From positions 1-39,976 of IMG/VR virus record IMGVR_UViG_3300042879_001376: a DNA stretch of 39,976 nucleotides; one strand, 5' to 3'. Origin of the DNA: a virus. Made by a program: the position numbers and the translations under genes. This document shows, piece after piece, positions 1 to 6,207 of the stretch. Under the pieces are notes generated by a model, which was not told where the DNA came from, searched no databases, and saw only the letters and a list, made by a program, of their open reading frames with translations. Positions within the stretch are counted from its first letter, which is position 1. Each line of letters opens with the position of its first letter.

Positions 1-175
1 TTTCGCTTGACACGGTCACAGGCGTTGTGAAAGCGTGGAAGCGTGGCGAAGTATCATCTAACGGGTTCACGGGTGTAATCCTCAAGGTGTTCGTTTACGG
101 GGTGTTCGTTATCGTTCTGCACGTCCTTTCGTCTTTCAGTGATAAGGAGTTGATACGGGCCGCCTTTGATTGGGT
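1..175. repeat. Left copy of terminal overlap
   Basis: These 175 bases recur at the right end (39802-39976). The first 127 bases are identical; the last 48 carry 8 substitutions, of which only one changes the protein (Ile to Val in the holin). This shows that the two ends join, giving a unit of about 39,801 bp. Either direct terminal repeats or circular permutation would look like this. Confidence 0.9.
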
Positions 176-314
176 GGGCACGTTCGGTTATGCCGCTGTA
201 ATTGTCCGTGAGAGTATCAGTATAATTGAGAACTTAGGGGCCATAAAGTCGGGCCTTATACCCGCTTGGATATTGAAGCGGTTGAAGGACTTTGATGAGA
301 ACGGACACGGGTAA
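3..314 (+). CDS. Phage holin family protein, C-terminal part
   Basis: This is the downstream part of a gene whose start is at 39642, across the contig join. The first complete codon here is at position 3 and reads on as SLDTVTGVVKAWKRGE. The joined protein would be about 157 residues. The DxxTGvvKAwk motif followed by hydrophobic segments matches the phage holin 4 / toxin-secretion holin family, which permeabilises the inner membrane at lysis. It has several membrane segments and a charged C-terminus (about KRLKDFDENGHG). It lies directly upstream of the phosphoesterase and the M15 endolysin region, which fits a lysis cluster. The GTG at 27 is an internal valine codon, not a start. The family call is by recalled motif only. 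Confidence 0.8.
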   Translation, partial: SLDTVTGVVKAWKRGEVSSNGFTGVILKVFVYGVFVIVLHVLSSFSDKELIRAAFDWVGTFGYAAVIVRESISIIENLGAIKSGLIPAWILKRLKDFDENGHG

Positions 315-316
315 GT

Positions 317-1339
317 ATGGCAGGTTCAGAGGCAAAGTTATCGGGTAAGACCACGATGGAGGCGTTGGCAAAGTGGCCCGAATTACCGTCTCTGACATTG
401 GCCCGTAAGATTTACGAAAGCAACCCCGAACTATACACATCTTTGGAGGCGGCACGGGCGAGCATTCGTTACTATCGCGGCACAATCGGCAAGTATAGCC
501 GAGCAAAGCATCGCATTGAGAAACCCGAACCTGCAAAACACGCTACTGCTATGGGCATTCCTAATCCATTTTTCCTTCCAGAGTCAGATGAAGTTGAATG
601 GGAGCCGTATGTGATTCCACCATCGGTTACACGTCTGCTAATCCTATCCGATGTTCACATTCCTTACCACAGCGTTGAGGCGGTGACTTTGGCCCTGCAA
701 TACGGCAAGGACAAAGCGGTCAACGGCATCATGCTGAACGGTGACATCCTTGACTTTTACGGCCTTTCTACGTTTGAAAAAGACCCGCGCAAAAGACGGT
801 TCTCCGAGGAGTTGGAAATGGGTCGGCAATTCTTGAGGGTGTTGCGAAAGGAGTTTGAGGGTGTACCTATCTACTTCAAACTTGGCAACCACGAGGAGCG
901 TTATGAGCGTTATCTCCGCATAAAAGCCCCCGAACTTTTGGACGTTGCGGAGTTTAGAATGGACGTGCTTTTGCGCTTCGGTGAACTTGGCGTTGAGTTA
1001 ATAGACGATAAGCGAATCACACAATTCGGCAAGCTGAATATCATGCACGGCCATGAGTTCGGAAAGTCCGTATTTTCTCCCGTTAACCCCGCCCGTGGGC
1101 TATACATGAGGGGAAAAGAGAACTGCATTGCAGGGCATAACCACCAAACGAGCAGCCACGTTGAGCCAAGCATGAACGGTCACGTAGTTAATACATGGTC
1201 AACGGGTTGCCTATGTGAACTGCACCCCGCATACATGCCAATCAACAAGTGGAACTTAGGCTTCGCCTATGCGGAACGGGAACCCGACAACGGTTTTACG
1301 GTTCACAATCACACCATAATCAAGGGCAAGATTAGATGA
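317..1339 (+). CDS. Calcineurin-like metallophosphoesterase
   Basis: A 340-residue protein with the full set of dinuclear metallophosphoesterase motifs: SDVH (111-114), NGDILD (141-146), GNHE (190-193), HGH (244-246) and GHNH (273-276). These residues normally bind two divalent metals and hydrolyse phosphomono- or diesters. The first 100 residues (rich in K/R, with a possible helical DNA-binding segment at 10-60) are not part of the catalytic fold. The gene follows the holin by 2 nt and overlaps the next gene by ATGA. The substrate cannot be read from the sequence; in phages such enzymes have been linked to DNA end or nucleotide processing. Its place inside a lysis cluster is unusual. Confidence 0.85.
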   Translation: MAGSEAKLSGKTTMEALAKWPELPSLTLARKIYESNPELYTSLEAARASIRYYRGTIGKYSRAKHRIEKPEPAKHATAMGIPNPFFLPESDEVEWEPYVIPPSVTRLLILSDVHIPYHSVEAVTLALQYGKDKAVNGIMLNGDILDFYGLSTFEKDPRKRRFSEELEMGRQFLRVLRKEFEGVPIYFKLGNHEERYERYLRIKAPELLDVAEFRMDVLLRFGELGVELIDDKRITQFGKLNIMHGHEFGKSVFSPVNPARGLYMRGKENCIAGHNHQTSSHVEPSMNGHVVNTWSTGCLCELHPAYMPINKWNLGFAYAEREPDNGFTVHNHTIIKGKIR

Positions 1340-1560
1340 GCCTCCGACACGAGCAACTCCGCGCACTATTCTACACCCGTGAACTACTCCACGACCTGCT
1401 GCACCCGTCAACACGGCCTAAGACGGTGGCCGAAACTAAGGCGAGGGTTAAGAGATGCCTCCGACACTTTCCCCCATTGGATCGGACGGGCGCGCCTATG
1501 TTCTCTCAGGACGGGATTGAGTGCCTACCTTTGAGCGATGGAACGAGCGAACGCGGTTAG
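1336..1560 (+). CDS. Hypothetical protein (74 aa)
   Basis: It starts at an ATGA overlap with the phosphoesterase stop, which supports translation by coupling. It is a small, soluble, Arg/His/Leu-rich protein with no recognised motif; the N-terminal half (RHEQLRALFYTRELLHDLL) is predicted helical. Its 3' end overlaps the next small gene by 23 nt in another frame. The function is unknown. Confidence 0.6.
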   Translation: MSLRHEQLRALFYTRELLHDLLHPSTRPKTVAETKARVKRCLRHFPPLDRTGAPMFSQDGIECLPLSDGTSERG

Positions 1561-1720
1561 GTATTGTCGTGACTGCTGGGACGCTTACAAGCGCATGAGC
1601 ATTGACGACTGGCGCAGTTACGCTAACAGCATGGCAGGAACTGCCCCCGAAATGTGGAAGATGCAGGCGATGGCGTGGATGGAAATGACCTTCGCGCATT
1701 GTCGGGCGAACGGTCTATAA
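1538..1720 (+). CDS. Hypothetical protein (60 aa)
   Basis: A small Met/Trp/Cys-rich protein (for example YCRDCWDAYKRM and EMWKMQAMAWMEM). It begins 23 nt before the upstream stop. A CxxC and a later Cys might bind metal, but this is weak. It fills an otherwise empty stretch in a tightly packed operon and is followed by a terminator at 1793. Function unknown. Confidence 0.5.
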   Translation: MERANAVRYCRDCWDAYKRMSIDDWRSYANSMAGTAPEMWKMQAMAWMEMTFAHCRANGL

Positions 1721-1792
1721 TTCACTAACTGGCAGACCGTGGCCCATTGAATGAAAAACGCTACATTTGGGGCGTGTGTTCTGTTTTGGTTT

Positions 1793-1826
1793 CCCGTGTC
1801 GGCTAAGGTCGGCACGGGTTTCTTTT
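1793..1826 (+). terminator. Intrinsic terminator overlapping a promoter
   Basis: The arms CCCGTGTCG (1793-1801) and CGGCACGGG (1810-1818) pair with one G-U wobble around a short loop, and TTTCTTTT follows. It would end the transcript of the phosphoesterase group. The T tract runs directly into the -7-like element at 1828. Confidence 0.65.
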
Positions 1827-1827
1827 A

Positions 1828-1835
1828 TACTTTTA
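1828..1835 (+). promoter_or_regulatory. Bacteroidota -7 element, start-proximal
   Basis: TACTTTTA (TAnnTTTR) lies only 4 nt before the ATG at 1840, directly after a terminator. The same spacing occurs at 24256 and 35834. If used, it would give a leaderless or nearly leaderless mRNA. No clear -33 TTG is visible. Confidence 0.4.
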
Positions 1836-1839
1836 GGCC

Positions 1840-1956
1840 ATGAAGAAAGCAACCGCCACCGTCCACCGTAAGCGCGTCCGCGTAAAGTTGGGACGGCATA
1901 CTAAACACGCCAACAAGCACCGAAGGACTAAGGCGTACAAAGGGCAGGGGCGATGA
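1840..1956 (+). CDS. Very basic 38-residue protein
   Basis: Translation gives MKKATATVHRKRVRVKLG at the N-terminus and continues rich in Lys, Arg and His (roughly half the residues), with essentially no acidic residues. It resembles small ribosomal or nucleic-acid-binding peptides in composition only. Its start follows a promoter-like TACTTTTA by 4 nt and its TGA overlaps the next ATG (ATGA), so expression as a gene is plausible. It may bind RNA or DNA; this is inference from charge. Confidence 0.6.
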   Translation: MKKATATVHRKRVRVKLGRHTKHANKHRRTKAYKGQGR

Positions 1957-2159
1957 AAGCAACGGACAAACAACGCGAGGTCATTCAAGTATGCATTGAT
2001 ACGCTTAAATGCTTACGTGACAGCAACGACATTACATCACCATCGCACTTTACGGACGCTGAAATGGAGGTGGACAAATTAGATTTGCCACGAGATGTTG
2101 AGTTGGCGTTAGCCGATAGCTTGACGGATTTGATTAGTGCTATACGACTGGCGAAATAA
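1953..2159 (+). CDS. Hypothetical protein (68 aa)
   Basis: An acidic, helical small protein coupled by ATGA to the preceding basic 38-residue gene. No recognised domain. The pairing of a strongly basic peptide with a net acidic one in one coupled unit is suggestive of partners, but there is no direct evidence. The gap to the endolysin gene is 29 nt. Confidence 0.6.
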   Translation: MKATDKQREVIQVCIDTLKCLRDSNDITSPSHFTDAEMEVDKLDLPRDVELALADSLTDLISAIRLAK

Positions 2160-2188
2160 AATACCTGAAATTCCAAAGCAGTACCCAA

Positions 2189-2614
2189 ATGAGCCGACCT
2201 AAATACTTCACCATTCACGAACTTGCCGACCCGTCCATAATCAAGGACTTGGGCGAGGATGGTACTTGGGTATTACTCGACCCCGTATTGTTCCCCGCTT
2301 TGGATTGGTTGCGGGAAGTGTTCGGGCCGCTAAGAATCAACGGAGGCGGATACAAGGAATCGGGGCTACGTAGAAAGGACACTAAGACGGGTTCGCCCCG
2401 TTCGGCTCATAAGGCGGGACAGGCTTACGATATTAAGCCGATGGATAAGACGGTCACGGTTCGGCAGATGTACGCTCATATCTTAGCTAATGAAGCCGTG
2501 GCCCTATCCAAAGGCATCACCGAACTGGAGGACATTGCATTTACCCCGACATGGCTGCACGTTAGTTGCCGTCCTCACACGTTGGGCAATCGTATCCGTA
2601 TAGTGAAACCATGA
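2189..2614 (+). CDS. Endolysin, peptidase M15 family
   Basis: A 141-residue protein with the zinc-peptidase M15 signature: SAHKAGQAYD (72-81, ligands His74 and Asp81) and WLH (122-124, ligand His124). This fold cleaves peptide cross-links or D-Ala-containing stems of peptidoglycan (L,D- or D,D-endopeptidase). There is no signal peptide, so it needs the holin for release. It is coupled by ATGA to a membrane peptide and followed by two coiled-coil membrane proteins, which together form a Gram-negative lysis cassette. The length matches single-domain M15 phage lysins. Confidence 0.85.
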   Translation: MSRPKYFTIHELADPSIIKDLGEDGTWVLLDPVLFPALDWLREVFGPLRINGGGYKESGLRRKDTKTGSPRSAHKAGQAYDIKPMDKTVTVRQMYAHILANEAVALSKGITELEDIAFTPTWLHVSCRPHTLGNRIRIVKP

Positions 2615-2721
2615 GCCTAAACGACCGTCCACCTTCGCCCCAACTTATCGGTGCGGTCTGCCTACTCATCGGCCTGATTTGGCTGTGCGTGGTGGCGGCA
2701 TCTAACTTCCCTTGGCCATGA
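2611..2721 (+). CDS. Small single-span membrane protein (36 aa)
   Basis: The sequence starts MSLNDRPPSPQ and then has one hydrophobic helix of about 20 residues (LIGAVCLLIGLIWLCVVAA) ending in SNFPWP. It overlaps the endolysin stop and the next start, both as ATGA, so it is very likely translated. The size and topology suit a pinholin, holin partner or antiholin in the lysis cassette, but no family is recognised. Confidence 0.65.
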   Translation: MSLNDRPPSPQLIGAVCLLIGLIWLCVVAASNFPWP

Positions 2722-3074
2722 CCACCGAACGCTACATAATCGCAGCCCTTGCCATAGCTTGCATCGCGCTTGCATGGGTAGCCTTTGCGCCCGCACCTCC
2801 GACCCCGACAGAAGACCCCGAACGTTGGCGGGTTGAGGAACGGATGCGGATGAGAGAGGCGCAGTTGGAAGTGGCGCGGGATAGCATCGTAACCCTGAAA
2901 GCCGAAGCGGTAAAAGCCAAAGAAACCCCACGTAAGAAACACACCCCGAACCATGAACAGAAACGCAAGCATTGGAATCTTAGCGACAGCCTGTCTGCTG
3001 AACTTGCCCTTAATATCCTCCGCACAAATCTACCTGACTCCGTTAGGGGTGAGGTCGGTCGTATTGCTGAATGA
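2718..3074 (+). CDS. Inner-membrane spanin-like protein (Rz-like)
   Basis: A 118-residue protein: N-terminal membrane anchor (about residues 5-25), a short Pro-rich stretch (PAPPTPTEDP), then a long charged helical segment. This is the layout of an i-spanin, which sits in the inner membrane with a periplasmic coiled coil. The ATG at 2718 overlaps the upstream TGA and is preferred over the TTG six bases earlier. Its last 122 nt overlap the next gene in another frame, as Rz and Rz1 do. Spanins diverge quickly, so the call rests on layout and neighbours rather than sequence similarity. Confidence 0.6.
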   Translation: MTTERYIIAALAIACIALAWVAFAPAPPTPTEDPERWRVEERMRMREAQLEVARDSIVTLKAEAVKAKETPRKKHTPNHEQKRKHWNLSDSLSAELALNILRTNLPDSVRGEVGRIAE

Positions 3075-3378
3075 TAAGCTGGCCGACTGCGAGGGCCGCG
3101 TTACGGTTGCGGAGTATAACCTCGAATTAGAACGCCTTGAATTACGCAGGTGGCAGGACGCATTCACCGCCTCCGAAAGTGCGCGGCTACTTGCCGAAGC
3201 GCAGATAGCAGACGGGGCTAACCTGTCAGACCTCCACCGTGAAAGGGAGATGGTACTTGTGAACGCCTTGGCCAAATCGGGGCGCGTTACTAAGAGACGC
3301 GAACGGTTGCTTTGGATAGTCGGCACGGTGGCCGTTATTGAAGCGGCTGTTATCGGGGTTGCTTACGGCCTACGGTAG
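2953..3378 (+). CDS. Nested coiled-coil protein with signal and C-terminal anchor (u-spanin-like)
   Basis: It starts inside the preceding gene in the +1 frame. The 141 residues show an N-terminal signal sequence (about MNRNASIGILATACLLNLPL, cleavage near SSA-Q, or an imperfect lipobox ending at the Cys of ATAC), a central charged coiled coil, and a C-terminal membrane helix (LLWIVGTVAVIEAAVIGVAY). A lipidated N-terminus plus a C-terminal anchor is the unimolecular u-spanin layout. Normal Rz1 proteins lack the C-terminal anchor, so the pair is not a textbook case. The alternative is an unrelated tail or envelope protein. Confidence 0.55.
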   Translation: MNRNASIGILATACLLNLPLISSAQIYLTPLGVRSVVLLNDKLADCEGRVTVAEYNLELERLELRRWQDAFTASESARLLAEAQIADGANLSDLHREREMVLVNALAKSGRVTKRRERLLWIVGTVAVIEAAVIGVAYGLR

Positions 3379-3381
3379 CTT

Positions 3382-3400
3382 ATTTAGAATCATTCTAAAT
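3382..3400. promoter_or_regulatory. Perfect palindrome, operator candidate
   Basis: The arms ATTTAGAAT and ATTCTAAAT flank a single C, 13 bp upstream of the TTG element of the next promoter. As RNA it has no T tract behind it, so an operator is likelier than a terminator. The half-site ATTTAGAAT recurs at 27371-27379, just before another -7 element. Confidence 0.4.
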
Positions 3401-3412
3401 TACGGTCGCGTG

Positions 3413-3443
3413 TTGTGGGTATGGAATGCGGTTGTATATTTGC
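3413..3443 (+). promoter_or_regulatory. Bacteroidota promoter (TTG-N19-TATATTTGC)
   Basis: TTG at 3413-3415 and TATATTTGC at 3435-3443, separated by 19 bp, match the Bacteroidota -33/-7 consensus. It lies 23 nt before the ATG at 3467 and starts an early operon. It also argues that the in-frame codons upstream of 3467 are not translated. Confidence 0.75.
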
Positions 3444-3466
3444 AGCACAAACCAACACAACACACA

Positions 3467-3655
3467 ATGACCATCGACAAGATACGCCACTACATGAACC
3501 CAATCATCTTCAACCATTGGGCTACGGTTAACGACCTTGCAATACTTGAAAGGGCAAGAATAGACCTACGGCATCACATGGAATTAGGGCTACTGACAGG
3601 CATCGAATACGTTGCAGAGGAGAAGCTGCTGACAATGAAAATAGGCAAACCATAA
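3467..3655 (+). CDS. Hypothetical early protein (62 aa)
   Basis: The start at 3467 is chosen because a strong promoter lies inside the longer frame that extends back to 3338. An A/C-rich leader with no Shine-Dalgarno site precedes the ATG. The protein (starts MTIDKIRHYM) is helical and soluble with no recognised domain. As first gene of an early operon it could be a host-takeover factor, but nothing specific shows this. A conserved hairpin element follows. Confidence 0.65.
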   Translation: MTIDKIRHYMNPIIFNHWATVNDLAILERARIDLRHHMELGLLTGIEYVAEEKLLTMKIGKP

Positions 3656-3656
3656 T

Positions 3657-3709
3657 TTGCACCCGATGGGGTATAAGGTGGGCCATATAGGTTGACTTTA
3701 TACCCTATC
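3657..3709 (+). promoter_or_regulatory. Conserved intergenic hairpin element, copy 1
   Basis: The arms GATGGGGTATAAGG (3665-3678) and CTTTATACCCTATC (3696-3709) pair over 14 positions, allowing two G-U pairs, around a 17-nt loop. A flank GCACCCGAT precedes it. A second copy with the same arm and loop lengths lies at 6968-7018. No T tract follows, so an operator or RNA element is likelier than a terminator. Confidence 0.6.
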
Positions 3710-3740
3710 GGATATAATTAACAAACCAACACAACACGCG

Positions 3741-3989
3741 ATGATTCAACAATTAGAATGGGCGTTACCCCGCCTCGACAAAACGGTTGCCGCTTCGGTT
3801 GCGCACCGTGTCCACACGTTCCTGTTAGCGGGTCAATCCGCTCACATCGAATGCACTTCGGTACAACTGGGCTTGATTGCCCGTGACCTTTGCCAACACG
3901 TCACCGAACACGACCTCAACCACTCCCTGACCATTACGGAGGGGGAGACTACCGTAATCCTTCAAACACCAATACACACACAGCAATGA
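3741..3989 (+). CDS. Hypothetical protein (82 aa)
   Basis: A small protein behind hairpin element copy 1 and a 17-base leader segment (ACAAACCAACACAACAC) that is identical to the one before 3467. It is coupled by ATGA to the ERF gene, so it probably belongs to the recombination operon. It has alternating hydrophobic residues and several His residues; no family is recognised. Confidence 0.6.
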   Translation: MIQQLEWALPRLDKTVAASVAHRVHTFLLAGQSAHIECTSVQLGLIARDLCQHVTEHDLNHSLTITEGETTVILQTPIHTQQ

Positions 3990-4555
3990 ACAAGTCAGAA
4001 TCAATAACAAAACTCGCAGCCGCCCTGTGCAAGTTCCACGGAGCAATGGGCAAGGTCGGCAAGGATAGCGTTAACCCGCACTTCCGCAACAAGTACGCAA
4101 GCCTATCAAACATCATTGAGGCGGTCACTCCGCACCTCAACGCGGTCGGGCTAACGGTCGTGCAGATGCCAACGGTCGATGGGCTTAATACGTTGCTACT
4201 CCACGAATCGGGCGAATACATCAGTAGCCTGTCTGCCATCGCAAGTAAAGACCCGATGAACCCGCAAGCCGTGGGGTCTGCCATTACATACGCCCGTAGG
4301 TACGCATTGGGCGCGGTATTATCGCTGAACATAGATGAGGACGATGACGCGAATGCAGCGGCTACACCACCACCTGTAAAGCCTGCACAGCCGAAAGCGT
4401 TACCCGCACTAACTCCAGAGGACAGCGACAAATGGGCTAAGGCCATCGCGGCACTATCAACGGGCAGCACGACCATCGAGAAAATCCGCAAGGCGTACAC
4501 GTTGAGCGAACACCACGAAGCAATGTTGAACCTTGCTAAAGACCTGCAAGAATGA
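3986..4555 (+). CDS. erf: ERF family single-strand annealing protein
   Basis: A 189-residue protein with the ERF hallmarks: NPHFRNKYASLSNIIEAV (30-47), LNAVGL (51-56), a GE-rich middle and SAITYARRYALGA (98-110) before an acidic stretch. ERF proteins bind ssDNA as rings and anneal complementary strands for recombination and genome circularisation. The start at 3986 overlaps the upstream stop (ATGA); earlier in-frame codons lie within the neighbour. The C-terminal third (Pro/Ala linker, then helices) is variable. Its neighbours Gp157, DUF3127 and small genes form a typical early recombination operon. Confidence 0.9.
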   Translation: MNKSESITKLAAALCKFHGAMGKVGKDSVNPHFRNKYASLSNIIEAVTPHLNAVGLTVVQMPTVDGLNTLLLHESGEYISSLSAIASKDPMNPQAVGSAITYARRYALGAVLSLNIDEDDDANAAATPPPVKPAQPKALPALTPEDSDKWAKAIAALSTGSTTIEKIRKAYTLSEHHEAMLNLAKDLQE

Positions 4556-4983
4556 GACCGTTCACATACGATGAGTTTCAAATGTTTGGCATCGAGCCAG
4601 TAACAATAATGTTTGATGACAAGTATTCGTATGGTTCTAAAAATCCGTGGGTAAGCGCGTTAAAATGGGCATCCCAAGAAAACAAACTTCCTGACTTTGT
4701 TTTGTACGCTTGCAATGATAACAGAGGAAGGGCGGAGTATAATCAGCATGGTATTGATTGCTGTCTGTTCATTCATGGGAATTATCATGCCGCATACGTT
4801 AATGTCACATGGGAGGCGTTCTTTTCAATGTCAAAAGCGAATAGGCGCAAACTTGAAAACTACAACGCATTGAAGTACGCGCTAATGAATTTCCACCGAA
4901 TAGACATTGAACGATTAGATTGTGAACACTACCAAATTGAATCACTTTACAAATTAATCACTAACCAAAAAGGAATGCACTAA
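4552..4983 (+). CDS. Hypothetical protein (143 aa), AT-richer than neighbours
   Basis: It is coupled to erf by ATGA and ends in a 1-base overlap with the next gene. It is rich in aromatic residues and Cys (YACNDNRGRAEYNQHGIDCC). Its base composition is visibly more A/T-rich, with more A/T-ending codons than the surrounding genes, which suggests recent acquisition. No family is recognised; a small compact enzyme or host-interaction protein are both possible. Confidence 0.65.
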   Translation: MRPFTYDEFQMFGIEPVTIMFDDKYSYGSKNPWVSALKWASQENKLPDFVLYACNDNRGRAEYNQHGIDCCLFIHGNYHAAYVNVTWEAFFSMSKANRRKLENYNALKYALMNFHRIDIERLDCEHYQIESLYKLITNQKGMH

Positions 4984-5219
4984 TGAAAAGCACAAAACAC
5001 GTTAACACAAAAGAGTTACTGCGACACGCATTTGATACCATGATGCTATTGAAGGCTAAGGCCATCAATACCGAAGAGGCAAAGGCGCAAGCTAACCTAC
5101 TAAAGCAATCCAACAACCTACTCAAATACGAACTTGACAGGGCTATTGCTCAGCAGAAGTTTGAAGGTTTGGAACTCCGCGAAATTGAAGAGTACGCATC
5201 TAACGAAACCGAAGAATGA
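4983..5219 (+). CDS. Hypothetical helical protein (78 aa)
   Basis: A short coiled-coil-like protein (KAKAINTEEAKAQANLLKQS). It overlaps the upstream stop by one base (TAATG) and the Gp157 gene by ATGA. In many phages small helical proteins sit next to recombinases, but no family is recognised. Confidence 0.65.
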   Translation: MKSTKHVNTKELLRHAFDTMMLLKAKAINTEEAKAQANLLKQSNNLLKYELDRAIAQQKFEGLELREIEEYASNETEE

Positions 5220-5701
5220 AATCCCTATACGCAATCCAAGCCGAATACCTCGCCCTTGCCTCCGCCCTGGAGGTGGGGGAGGTCACACCAGAGATTGAAA
5301 CCGCGTTGGCTATCAACGAGCAAGAGTTGCAACAGAAAGCAATCGGGTACGCCTACGTGATTAAAGAGGCCGAAGCGAACGTAGATACCATCGAGAATGA
5401 GATAGCCCGTCTAATCGCCTTAAAACAGGCCGAGAAGCGAAAGGCCGAAGCGTTGAAGTCTGCCATCAGTAACGCTATGCAGTTCTACGGGGTGCATGAA
5501 GTGAAGACGGCAACCGTGCGCCTCTCATTCCGGAAGTCGGAGGGGCTAATTGGCCAAGCCGACAACCTTGCTGATGAGTTCATTACCTTAGTACCCGAAC
5601 AGCGCAAGCCGAATGCAGCTGCGATTAAGGCCGCTATCAAAGAGGGCCGCGAAGTTGAGGGCTACGAAATCGAGACCAGATGGAATCTGCAAATAAAGTA
5701 G
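5216..5701 (+). CDS. Siphovirus Gp157 family protein
   Basis: A 161-residue protein with the Gp157 pattern: N-terminal LYAIQAEYLALASALE, a long coiled coil with VIKEAEANVDTIENEIARL, then a small beta domain with the conserved lead-in KTATVRLSFRKSEG and a terminal NAAAIKAAIKEG segment. Gp157 proteins occur beside single-strand annealing proteins and SSBs in recombination operons; one member has been linked to phage resistance, but the activity is not settled. It is coupled to the upstream gene by ATGA. Confidence 0.85.
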   Translation: MKSLYAIQAEYLALASALEVGEVTPEIETALAINEQELQQKAIGYAYVIKEAEANVDTIENEIARLIALKQAEKRKAEALKSAISNAMQFYGVHEVKTATVRLSFRKSEGLIGQADNLADEFITLVPEQRKPNAAAIKAAIKEGREVEGYEIETRWNLQIK

Positions 5702-5776
5702 TAGGCAAGCCATACCCAAAAGCGTGGATAATCGGGAAGACCATTGAACAAATAACAAACGAAAAACCAAAACCAA

Positions 5777-5980
5777 ATGGAACAAGAGACAAAAGCCCCA
5801 AGGGGTAAAGTATGGTGCGTTGGAGTAACGTACCCACAGGGCAAGTACATTCCGCATTACGAACATTCACGAGATGCACCATCCCGAAGATTCAAGTATT
5901 ACAGTCAGTGCCTTGCTGAATGCGAGAAAATGAACATCGAAAAACAAAACCGTTTAATTAAAACCAATCTAACCAAATGA
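5777..5980 (+). CDS. Hypothetical protein (67 aa)
   Basis: It follows a 75-nt A-rich gap with no Shine-Dalgarno site and an A/C-rich leader (CCAAAACCAAATG). The protein is basic with several aromatic residues (YPQGKYIPHYEHSRD). It is coupled by ATGA to the next gene. No family is recognised. Confidence 0.6.
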   Translation: MEQETKAPRGKVWCVGVTYPQGKYIPHYEHSRDAPSRRFKYYSQCLAECEKMNIEKQNRLIKTNLTK

Positions 5981-6207
5981 CAATCACAGTAAGACACGAC
6001 AAAACCGAGATAGTGGTGGAAATGCCACAAGCGCGAACATCCGAGCAGTACAGCCATCCGATAGGCGCACCGTACAGCGACAATCACACAACGGTTGAAA
6101 ACAGCCCAGTCCTTCAACGTCTGCTCAAACTCATCGAGGTCACAGCGAACAAGGTAATTGACATCGAAAACAGAAACACGGTAATCTTTACAACCCAAAC
6201 CAAATGA
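5977..6207 (+). CDS. Hypothetical protein (76 aa)
   Basis: A small protein with a beta-like start (TITVRHDKTEIVVEMP) and a helical C-terminus. It is coupled by ATGA on both sides, upstream to a 67-residue gene and downstream to the SSB-like DUF3127 gene. Function unknown; the operon suggests a role in early DNA metabolism. Confidence 0.6.
   Translation: MTITVRHDKTEIVVEMPQARTSEQYSHPIGAPYSDNHTTVENSPVLQRLLKLIEVTANKVIDIENRNTVIFTTQTK

Noticed and set aside
1751-1843. 30-codon frame that ends at the ATGA of the basic 38-residue gene, with a TACATTTG element at 1762
   Set aside because: It runs through the terminator hairpin and its T tract. The overlap with the next ATG is probably chance.
3338-3466. 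Upstream in-frame extension of the 62-residue early gene
   Set aside because: A consensus promoter lies inside this stretch, so it cannot be part of the mRNA from that promoter.
3949-4581. 210-codon minus-strand frame opposite the erf gene
   Set aside because: A shadow of the well-supported ERF coding sequence; low-complexity Ser/Ala-rich reading with no motif.
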